Shown here: positions 1 through 7,335 of the stretch, one piece after another
Numbering within the stretch: the stretch's first letter is position 1
Layout of the letters: each line of letters begins with the position of its first letter
From: Myxococcales bacterium
Lineage (GTDB): Bacteria; Myxococcota_A; Bradymonadia; UBA7976; UBA1532
Length of the DNA stretch: 64,000 nt
Direction of reading: 5' to 3'
Assembly: GCA_020633555.1 (NCBI GenBank)
Contig: JACKDL010000016.1
Coordinates: 94,188-158,187 of the forward strand
Made by a program: the position numbers and the translations under genes
The notes under the pieces: generated by a model
Databases searched by the model: none
The model's input: only the letters and a program-made list of their open reading frames with translations
What the model was told of the DNA's origin: nothing

Positions 1-375
1 AAGATCGACCTGGACGTGACCCAGGTGGACCAGTACTTCGGCGCCGGCCAGGTGACCAAGGGCACCAACTGGAACCTCGTCGAGGTGAACCAGGACGTCT
101 ACATCTTCGACGTCGATCGGGAGCTGACCGAGGCCGATCTGAACCAGGTGGTGCGGGTCACCGGCACCTTGGAGGGCGCGCCCGAGGAGTGCGGCCCCGA
201 TCAGAAGTGCTGGAACAGCTTCAACTACGGCCACGGCGTGGGGATCCTGCGCACGAAGAGCGACTTCGCCGAGCCCGGCAAGTGCCTGACCTTCGTGGGC
301 CCCATGCGCCTGTTCCAGGGCACCCCGCAGTTCGACACCATCAACTTCACCTGGATGCGCATCTACAATGACTGA
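1..375 (+). CDS. Truncated 3' end of a secreted-type protein with an OB-like segment
   Basis: The reading frame is open at the first base of the window, so the true start lies upstream and only the last 124 codons are visible. The segment is rich in beta-forming residues. It contains the stretches VVRVTGTL and LTFVGPMRLFQGTPQF, whose spacing resembles OB-fold strands, and carries three cysteines. I do not recognise a named family. Its stop overlaps the next start by 8 bp (ATGACTGA), so it is probably the upstream member of the 368-7321 operon. By context it is likely exported, but its N-terminus is not in view. Confidence 0.75.
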   Translation, partial: KIDLDVTQVDQYFGAGQVTKGTNWNLVEVNQDVYIFDVDRELTEADLNQVVRVTGTLEGAPEECGPDQKCWNSFNYGHGVGILRTKSDFAEPGKCLTFVGPMRLFQGTPQFDTINFTWMRIYND

Positions 376-1450
376 ACGGTGGTTGGCGCTCGCGGTGGTG
401 GCGAGCGCCGCCGCCTGTGCGAGCCCGAACGACACCCGCACGCCCCCCGGTGACATCTGGTCCGTGGCGCCCGAGCAGCGCGACGTCCAGGAGCCGGTGG
501 ACTTCCGCGAGCGTGGCCCGGGGGTGGCCTACGGGCTGCCCGCGCCCGGCCAGCCCGGCCTGGCGGATCTGATCGCGCTGCTGCCCGACGAAGGGGTCGA
601 TCGCGACGCGCCCAACCTGTGGGCGGACGCCGAGCTGACCTTCAGCACCGATCAGTGCCAGGGCGGCGGCCCCAACGTGGTCGACGACCTGCCCATGGAG
701 GTCGAGGTGGTGGTGGCCCTGCACCCCCGCCAGTACCTGAAGGTGCCCGTCTGCAATCAGGACGAGCGCAACTACGGCAGCTACGTGGTGGTGGACGACA
801 GCGGCGGCATCGCCGTGCTGCGCGACGCCCGCACCGAGCCCTTCACCTTCGGCGACCGCCTGCGCATGAAGGTGCGGGCGCTGATGCAGGCCTTCGGCGA
901 CGAGGGCGCCCGCTACATCCTGGTGGCCGAGGTGGAGAAGCTGCCCGTGCCCCTGGTGGACGGCCAGCCCGATCGCCCGGTGCTCTTCGAGCGCATGGGC
1001 GAGGCGGACGGCCCCTTCCAGATCGCCGACATCGGCCGGGTGGTGCGGGTGGAGGGCTACGTCATCACCAGCCCCACCAACGACAACTTCAACGACCTGG
1101 TGATCAGCTCGCAGCCCATCCCCGAGGGGGGCAGCCGGGCCACCGCCGACGGCGTCTGCCTGGAGCTGTGCAACGGCGCCTGCGGCGCCCGGTGCAGCAC
1201 CGAAGACAACGCCTACTGCGTGGACACCGTGTGTCCGTCGCTGTGCCAGGCCGAGGGCGCGCGCGTCACCGAGGACCAACTCCCGGTGTGCTGGGCCACG
1301 TCCGTGGACGTGGAGCTGGGCCGGCGGGGCTTCTCCGTCGAACGCGGCGCGCACATCGCCATCACCGGGCCGGTGGTGCGCGGCTTCCAACGTCAGAACC
1401 AGTGGGTCAACCGCCTGGGCCAGATCGAGCGGCTCGAGAGCGAGGATTAA
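368..1450 (+). CDS. Lipoprotein with OB-fold-like segments
   Basis: A 360-residue protein that begins with a short lipoprotein signal: hydrophobic ALAVVASAAAC, with the lipobox Cys at about residue 17. Two beta-rich parts look OB-like. The first, around residues 110-190, includes YVVVDDSGGIAVL followed by a GDRLRMKV strand, resembling DUF5689-type OB domains. The second, near the C-terminus, reads IAITGPVVRGFQRQNQWV. A Cys-rich insert (about ten Cys) sits between them near residues 258-310. The start overlaps the upstream stop by 8 bp, and the next gene starts 3 bp after this stop. A role in binding an extracellular polymer such as DNA is inference from fold and neighbours. Confidence 0.8.
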   Translation: MTERWLALAVVASAAACASPNDTRTPPGDIWSVAPEQRDVQEPVDFRERGPGVAYGLPAPGQPGLADLIALLPDEGVDRDAPNLWADAELTFSTDQCQGGGPNVVDDLPMEVEVVVALHPRQYLKVPVCNQDERNYGSYVVVDDSGGIAVLRDARTEPFTFGDRLRMKVRALMQAFGDEGARYILVAEVEKLPVPLVDGQPDRPVLFERMGEADGPFQIADIGRVVRVEGYVITSPTNDNFNDLVISSQPIPEGGSRATADGVCLELCNGACGARCSTEDNAYCVDTVCPSLCQAEGARVTEDQLPVCWATSVDVELGRRGFSVERGAHIAITGPVVRGFQRQNQWVNRLGQIERLESED

Positions 1451-1453
1451 GCA

Positions 1454-3154
1454 ATGCGTATCGTCTCGCGCGGCCTGAGCGCCGCGGTCATCGGCCTGCT
1501 GCTGAGCGGCCCCGCCCTGGCTCAGGATCAAGAGGACGTGGTGGTGGATGAGGTGGTGGAGGGCGGCGATCCCCGCCTGCCCCTGGCCACCGGCGCCCGC
1601 TTCCTGGAGGATCCGCTGGAGACGGTGGTGCAGCAGCGCCGCCGCCCCGACGTGGGCAAGCTGTACCTGGGGGTCGTGTCGGCCACCGAGATCCACGCCT
1701 ACGAGAACCGCGACTACCAGGCGCTGGACGAGTCCACCGATCAGCGGGTCATCGACACCGACGATCGGCGCAACTTCGGGCACACGGACATCGCGGCCAC
1801 CCTGGCCTACCGCCCGCAGCAGGCCATCCAGCTCGACACCCAGCTCAAGTACGATCTGGTGTGGCGCGACGACGGCCTGGGCCGCACGGCCAACAACCCG
1901 GGCGTGTTCAACGTGTTCCGGCTGAGCATGACCTACGCCTTCGTGGAGTCGCAGGACTTCACGCTGAAGGCCACCTTCGGCCGCCAGCCCTTCCAGATCG
2001 GCGGCGTGCCCACCGACTACATGCTGAACGGCACCCTGGACGCCATCACCGTGGACGCCGACTTCGGCGCCTTCGGCGGCCTGCGGATCCTGGCCATCGA
2101 CTTCTTCGCCGGCCACGATCAGCCCGTGTCGGGCTACCAGTACTTCCGTGACGGCAGCGAGACGGTCTTCGGCCTGCGGGGCGAGACGAACACCCTGCGC
2201 ACCGGCGCGGTGTACGACTACGACCGCAAGTTCAAGGGCGGCGACGCCTTCGGCATGAAGGCCTACTACTTCTACGCCACCGTGGGCGGCGGGCCCATCG
2301 ACCAGAGCGGCGCCAACATCACCTACGGCGGCACCCTGGGGAACTTCCGCGACCGCGACTACCAGCACATGATGGGGGCGCGGGCGAGCTACAAGATCGA
2401 CTTCGGTGATACGGGCGCCCTGAACCTGTTCGGCGAGTTCGCCCGCTCGGCGGGCATCGACCGCCGGCCGGTGGTGGAGCGCGACGTGGACACCAGCGGC
2501 AACGCCTACGGCGGCGGGGCCGAGCTGAGCGTGCGCGGCGGCAAGCGCAGCAGCTTCTACCTGGAGGCAGACTTCTACCACTTCGACGGCGCCCAGTACG
2601 CCAGCGACGGGCTGGAGTTCGAGCGCGGCTTCGTGGGCTTCCGCGGCGCGCGCCTGGGCGGCCTGACCCTGGGTCGGCAGTCGGCCTGGCGGCCCTCGGC
2701 CCACCTGGACGCCTTCGGGGTGGATCACACGCCCCAGGACATCAGCCGCTCGGCGGGCACGCAGTTCATCCACGCCGCGGCGGGCACCCGGTTGGGCGAC
2801 TACAGCCTGCGCTTCGACTTCTGGACCTTCACGGACACCAGCAGCACGTTCCTGGACCTGGACAACATCGACGCCATCGACGATCCGCCCTTCGGCCGCA
2901 GCCGCGCCGAGTTCGAGGCGCAGGCGCGGGCGGGCAAGACCCTGGGCCAGGAGTACGACATCGAGCTGTCGCGCCGTTTCGGCGACGGCGAGGACCGCAG
3001 CTCGGGCTTCCGGATCTACACCAACTTCAGCGCCTTCCTGCCGGGCGACTACTACGCCACCAAGGTCAACCGGGTGGCGGGCCAGCGGCTGACGGCCCTG
3101 GGCGGCGACGCCACCTTCTGGGCGTTCCGCTTCGGCACCATGGTGTCCTTCTGA
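1454..3154 (+). CDS. Predicted outer-membrane beta-barrel protein
   Basis: A 566-residue protein with a clear Sec signal peptide ending in ALAQ (about residue 23). The rest is a long series of short amphipathic strands rich in Tyr, Phe, Arg and Gly, and the chain ends in Phe (GTMVSF), a usual outer-membrane-protein C-terminus. No enzyme motif is visible. It lies 3 bp downstream of the OB-like lipoprotein and its stop overlaps the next start by 1 bp (TGATG). It is therefore probably co-produced with the lipoproteins around it and could be their outer-membrane partner or channel. Family not recognised. Confidence 0.8.
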   Translation: MRIVSRGLSAAVIGLLLSGPALAQDQEDVVVDEVVEGGDPRLPLATGARFLEDPLETVVQQRRRPDVGKLYLGVVSATEIHAYENRDYQALDESTDQRVIDTDDRRNFGHTDIAATLAYRPQQAIQLDTQLKYDLVWRDDGLGRTANNPGVFNVFRLSMTYAFVESQDFTLKATFGRQPFQIGGVPTDYMLNGTLDAITVDADFGAFGGLRILAIDFFAGHDQPVSGYQYFRDGSETVFGLRGETNTLRTGAVYDYDRKFKGGDAFGMKAYYFYATVGGGPIDQSGANITYGGTLGNFRDRDYQHMMGARASYKIDFGDTGALNLFGEFARSAGIDRRPVVERDVDTSGNAYGGGAELSVRGGKRSSFYLEADFYHFDGAQYASDGLEFERGFVGFRGARLGGLTLGRQSAWRPSAHLDAFGVDHTPQDISRSAGTQFIHAAAGTRLGDYSLRFDFWTFTDTSSTFLDLDNIDAIDDPPFGRSRAEFEAQARAGKTLGQEYDIELSRRFGDGEDRSSGFRIYTNFSAFLPGDYYATKVNRVAGQRLTALGGDATFWAFRFGTMVSF

Positions 3155-4032
3155 TGGGCCGGCACACCGCGAGCCTCAGCGCCCTGGCGCTCGCGGCCCT
3201 GGCCGCGTGCAACACGGTGCCCGAGCCGGACGATCGCGGCGAGTCGGTGGGCTACCGCACCGGCACCGCCGAGGACGACTTCCTGAGCAACGGCGAGCGC
3301 GGCAACGTGAACGTCACCGAGGTGAACTGGGCGGGCAGCGTGCGCCTGGACGCCCAGGGCCGGGCGGTGCACGACCCGGGTGACGTGTTCATCGAGCTGC
3401 AGAACAAGCACCCCCGGCCCATGCACCTGACGGGCTGGATCCTGACCATCGACTACGGCACCTACGCCGACGGGCGGCACTGGGGGAACACCAGCGGGCT
3501 GCGCAGCCGGCGGGAGTTCGTGATTCCGCCGCGGGTGAACGGCGCGCCGGTGGAGCCCAACGGGTTCGTCACCATCGCCGCCCGGGACGGCGGGGCCTTC
3601 GGGCGCATCCCCTGCGACGAGGCCCCCGAGGACGTGCGGGTGACCGCCGACGGCACCTGCTTCCTGGCCGACTACTACATTGAAGAGCTGACGCTGCCCC
3701 ACGGGCCCTTCGAGATCACCCTGCGGGATCTGGACGAGCGCCTCATCGACGGCGGCGGCGACGACCGCAAGCTGCCCTTCGCGGGGGCCTGGGACCTGGT
3801 GACCACCCGGTCCATGGAGCGCATCCAACTCATCTTCAACAACCGGGGCAACCGCGACGCGGCGTGGCACACCTACGCGCTGAGCGACTGGAACGACGGC
3901 GATCGGGGCATCCTGCACCAGGAGCTGCGGCGCTTCGTGCACCCCGACTACCGGGCGCGCACGTTCGCCAGCCCGGGCATGCCCAACAGCCCGGACTACT
4001 CGGGCTTCGTGTCGTCGGGGGACTTCCAATGA
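3154..4032 (+). CDS. Lamin-tail-domain (LTD-like) lipoprotein
   Basis: A 292-residue lipoprotein with signal ALALAALAAC and the lipobox Cys near residue 15. Residues about 45-140 carry the hallmarks of a lamin-tail domain: the opening strand VNVTEVNWAG, the acidic core DVFIELQN, and the MHLTGWIL strand. This immunoglobulin-like fold is common in secreted bacterial proteins. The start overlaps the previous stop (TGATG) and the stop overlaps the next start (ATGA). The same domain type recurs at the C-terminus of the phospholipase-D protein two genes downstream, which supports a shared task. Exact function unknown. Confidence 0.8.
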   Translation: MGRHTASLSALALAALAACNTVPEPDDRGESVGYRTGTAEDDFLSNGERGNVNVTEVNWAGSVRLDAQGRAVHDPGDVFIELQNKHPRPMHLTGWILTIDYGTYADGRHWGNTSGLRSRREFVIPPRVNGAPVEPNGFVTIAARDGGAFGRIPCDEAPEDVRVTADGTCFLADYYIEELTLPHGPFEITLRDLDERLIDGGGDDRKLPFAGAWDLVTTRSMERIQLIFNNRGNRDAAWHTYALSDWNDGDRGILHQELRRFVHPDYRARTFASPGMPNSPDYSGFVSSGDFQ

Positions 4033-5309
4033 GCCGCACCGCGACCCTTCTGGCGGCCCTGGCCCTGCTGCTGGGCGCCTGCGACACCAGCGACCCCCGG
4101 CCCGAGGCCTTCGGCGGCGACACCGCCCCGGTGCACACCGAGACGGACTACTTCGAGAAGTTCGAGGCCATCATCGTCAGCCCGGAGGGCACGGGCATCA
4201 CCGCCGCGGCGCTGGAGCAGCGGGCGGTGAGCCTGGTGGCCGAGGCCGAGGGCGAGATCGTGGCGGCCTTCGCGCGGCTGGAGAGCACGGCCATCGCCGA
4301 GGCCCTGGTGGCGGCGAAGGACCGGGGGCTCAGCGTGTTCATCGCCGCCGACACCGACGCCCGGGGCGACGCGGGCTTCGCCGTGCTGCGCGACGGTGGG
4401 GTGCCGGTGGTGTTCGGCAACGGGCCCATCACCTGGAGCCCGCAGCCCGGCATGAACGTGCGCCGACTGGGCAGCCAGAACCGCATGACCCACACCATGA
4501 TCATCGCCGACGGGCTGCGGCTGCTGGCGGTGACGGGCGGGTTTTTCGATCCCACCGACGAGGCCGCGGTGGCGAGCCGCTGGCAGGTGGGCTTCGCCGC
4601 GGTGGGCCAGATCTTCTGCAAGGACTTCCGGCACACCCTGCGGCAGCTCGTGGCGGGCACCTTCGCCACCACGCTGACGCTGTTCGGGGCCAGCACCTCG
4701 GCGGACGGCAACAACCGCACGGTCTACCCCATCGAGGATGGGGTGGTGGAGGCCTACTACGGGCCCCAGGAGCCGCTGGCCAAGCACATGATCGACGAGA
4801 TCTACCGGGCGCGGTCGAGCGTGTGGATCGCCAGCCAGACGTTTGCCAACGAGGCCCTGGTGGACGCCCTGCGCTACAAGGTGCGGGCCGGCTTCGACGT
4901 GCGCGTGCTGGTGCCCACCTCGGCCCGGGGCGAGGGCTACACCTTCGACGACTACACCGAGCGGGTGGGCCTGGTGCAGGCCCTGGAGACCGCCCTGGCC
5001 GCCGACGGGGTGGAGGGTGTCATCCGTGAGAAGGCCGCGCCCATGGGCACGGTGGTGATCCTGGACGCCATCCGCAGCCCCATCAACGGCAGCAAGTACG
5101 CGGGTCAGGCGCTCATCTCGAGCCAGCCCCTGTCGAGCACCATCGCCTTCGGGCCCACCGAGCTGCGCGACGGCAGCCTGCCGGGGCGGCCGAGCGATGT
5201 GTTCACCGACGGCCACATGGTGGTGCTGCGCGAGAACAACGCCAACCCCGGCACGGGCGACTTCCCGGCGGCGGTGGCGTGGTTCGAGGCCCTGTGGGAG
5301 GTGGAGTGA
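4029..5309 (+). CDS. Phospholipase-D-like lipoprotein with degenerate HKD motifs
   Basis: A 426-residue lipoprotein, with the lipobox LLGAC giving Cys18. The start is placed at 4029 because ATGA overlaps the previous stop and gives a clean lipoprotein signal; the frame extends upstream but only as a shadow of the preceding gene. Two repeats follow a phospholipase-D-like pattern (AIAEALVAAKDRGLSVFIAA and a strand/helix unit around SVWIASQTF). The catalytic H-x-K-x4-D is not intact: the first candidate reads HTMIIAD and the C-terminal half has only GHMVVL. It may be an inactive or structural partner of the complete enzyme encoded next, with which it overlaps by 1 bp. Confidence 0.75.
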   Translation: MSRTATLLAALALLLGACDTSDPRPEAFGGDTAPVHTETDYFEKFEAIIVSPEGTGITAAALEQRAVSLVAEAEGEIVAAFARLESTAIAEALVAAKDRGLSVFIAADTDARGDAGFAVLRDGGVPVVFGNGPITWSPQPGMNVRRLGSQNRMTHTMIIADGLRLLAVTGGFFDPTDEAAVASRWQVGFAAVGQIFCKDFRHTLRQLVAGTFATTLTLFGASTSADGNNRTVYPIEDGVVEAYYGPQEPLAKHMIDEIYRARSSVWIASQTFANEALVDALRYKVRAGFDVRVLVPTSARGEGYTFDDYTERVGLVQALETALAADGVEGVIREKAAPMGTVVILDAIRSPINGSKYAGQALISSQPLSSTIAFGPTELRDGSLPGRPSDVFTDGHMVVLRENNANPGTGDFPAAVAWFEALWEVE

Positions 5310-7321
5310 TGCGCGGGCGACTGTGGGGCCTGGGGCTGTGCGTGGCCCTGGGGCTGGGCGCGGGCCTGGCGGGCTGCGACACCGAGCTGAGCGCCGCCGA
5401 CAAGCGGGCGATGGTCACGCCCAAGGTCGAGGCGTACTTCAACTACCCGGGCAGCAACGAGGCCAACGGCATCAACACCACGGCCGATGACATCGTGGTG
5501 CAGCTCATCGACCGGTCGCGGCAGACCATCGACTTCGCGGTGATGGGCTTCAGCCAGCGCACGGTGGTGCAGGCGCTGGTGCGGGCGTTCTTCCGCGGGG
5601 TGCAGCTACGCTTCGTGGGCGATGCCAAGCACGCCTTCGGCAACGTGCTGGGCTACGACGAGATGGACCGGCTGAACGTGCCGTTCCAGGTGGGCAACCA
5701 GAACCACATCATGCACAACAAGTTCTTCGTGTTCGACGGGCGCATCGTCGTCACGGGCACGGGGAACATCACGCCCACCGGCTTCGACCGCAACGACAAC
5801 AACTGGGTGATCATCGACTCGCCCCAGGTGGCGGCGGACTTCACGGCGGAGTTCAACCAGATGTTCGCCGGGCGCTTCGGCTACGCGAAGCAGCGGCTGG
5901 ACAACGGCAACCGGTTCCAGGTGGGCGACACGGCGGTGGAGATCCACTTCTCGCCGCAGGAGGACACCGTCGGGCGCATGCTCGAGGCCATCCGCAACGC
6001 CACCCACTCGGTGGAGTTCACCATCTTCGCCTTCACCAAGGACCAGGTGGGCGCGGCCTTCATCAGCAAGCACGAGGAGTTCGAGCACTACAACGCGTGC
6101 TGTGATCCCGCCCGCGCCATCGACCTGGACGAGGCCGCGCGCGCGGAGTGCAACCTGACCGTGGCCTGCGAGCGGCCCTTCGTGCGCAAGTACGTGCGCG
6201 GCGTCATCGACACCAGCCAGCTCCACAGCAACGGCCCGTACCACGAGGCCTACCGCATGCTGATCAACGGGCTGGACCTGCGCATCGACGGCAACGACAA
6301 CGCCCGCCAGCCCGGCGACTACCAGGCGGGCGGCGGCCGGCTGCATACCAAGACCATGATCATGGACGCCGGCACCGATCACGGGGTGGTGCTGACGGGC
6401 AGCTTCAACTGGTCGTCGAGCGCCACCATCAGCAACGACGAGACGCTGATGGTGCTGGACAGCTCGCGCATCGCCCGGGCCTACCACACCTACTTCGATC
6501 TGCTGTGGCGCATCGGGAAGAACTTCGGGCGGCAGTGGATCGGCGACGACACGGGCCTGAAGCCGGGCGACGTGGTGTTCAACGAGATCATGTGGGACGG
6601 CTGGAACGGCGACTGCCTGCACCGCAGTCAGCCGGGCCTCACCGTGCCCTGCGATGATCCCGAGGCGGGGCAGTTCGATCAGATCGACAACGACGAGTTC
6701 ATCGAGCTGCTGAACACCACCGATCGGCCCATCGACCTGAGCATGTGGAACATCGCCAACGAGCACGACTTCGCCGTGGGCCTGTACCCGGGCACGGTGA
6801 TCGGGCCCTACGAGCGGTTCCTGATCCTGGGCCACAACACCGAGCCCTACGACGATCTGCGGCCGCAGTTCCGCGGCGGGGCCTACCAGAACCCCGACTT
6901 CGTGATGAACATGGCCAACGACGCCCGCTTCCTGCGGATGAACCTGCGCAACGCCGACTTCGCGCTGCGGCTGGTGGATCCCAAGGGCAACGTCATGGAC
7001 TACGCCGGTGACGGCGGTCCACCGTTTGCCGGCGGGCGCAGCACCGCCGACGCCACCACGAAGAACTACTCGATGGTGCGCGTGCACTTCGACTGTGCCG
7101 AGCAGGCCGACTGCTTCCCCATCCGCGACGGGCGGGACCGGGCGAGCTGGGCCCGCGGCGAGCAGACGGGCGAGAACGTGCGCGAGGCGTACCGCGACCA
7201 CATCTTCGCCACCCCGGGCGAGGCGAACGACGACGCCGAGGCCTTCCCCGCCGAGGATCCCAACTGGCGCTCGGCCAGCGGCGAGCGGGACGGCACCTAC
7301 GCCGCGCCGCCGCGGGACTGA
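5309..7321 (+). CDS. Phospholipase-D-family lipoprotein with C-terminal lamin-tail domain
   Basis: A 670-residue lipoprotein (lipobox LAGC, Cys23). Two intact phospholipase-D motifs are visible: HNKFFVFD (His136, Lys138, Asp143) and HTKTMIMD (His346, Lys348, Asp353), each followed by the typical GTGNITPTGF or GSFNWSSSA segment. The family hydrolyses phosphodiester bonds, either in lipids or in DNA; Nuc-type members are nucleases. From about residue 420 a lamin-tail-like domain begins (VVFNEIMWDG, then DEFIELLN and IDLSMWNI). Start at 5309 gives TGATG coupling to the upstream gene. It ends the operon, 15 bp before a convergent gene. Substrate cannot be read from sequence. Confidence 0.85.
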   Translation: MRGRLWGLGLCVALGLGAGLAGCDTELSAADKRAMVTPKVEAYFNYPGSNEANGINTTADDIVVQLIDRSRQTIDFAVMGFSQRTVVQALVRAFFRGVQLRFVGDAKHAFGNVLGYDEMDRLNVPFQVGNQNHIMHNKFFVFDGRIVVTGTGNITPTGFDRNDNNWVIIDSPQVAADFTAEFNQMFAGRFGYAKQRLDNGNRFQVGDTAVEIHFSPQEDTVGRMLEAIRNATHSVEFTIFAFTKDQVGAAFISKHEEFEHYNACCDPARAIDLDEAARAECNLTVACERPFVRKYVRGVIDTSQLHSNGPYHEAYRMLINGLDLRIDGNDNARQPGDYQAGGGRLHTKTMIMDAGTDHGVVLTGSFNWSSSATISNDETLMVLDSSRIARAYHTYFDLLWRIGKNFGRQWIGDDTGLKPGDVVFNEIMWDGWNGDCLHRSQPGLTVPCDDPEAGQFDQIDNDEFIELLNTTDRPIDLSMWNIANEHDFAVGLYPGTVIGPYERFLILGHNTEPYDDLRPQFRGGAYQNPDFVMNMANDARFLRMNLRNADFALRLVDPKGNVMDYAGDGGPPFAGGRSTADATTKNYSMVRVHFDCAEQADCFPIRDGRDRASWARGEQTGENVREAYRDHIFATPGEANDDAEAFPAEDPNWRSASGERDGTYAAPPRD

Positions 7322-7335
7322 CGGGCCGCAGAGGC

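Noticed and set aside
347..2773. 808-codon open frame on the minus strand
   Set aside because: It is the complement of three well-supported genes, has low-complexity Ala/Val/Gly/His composition typical of antisense frames at 70% GC, and has no ribosome site.
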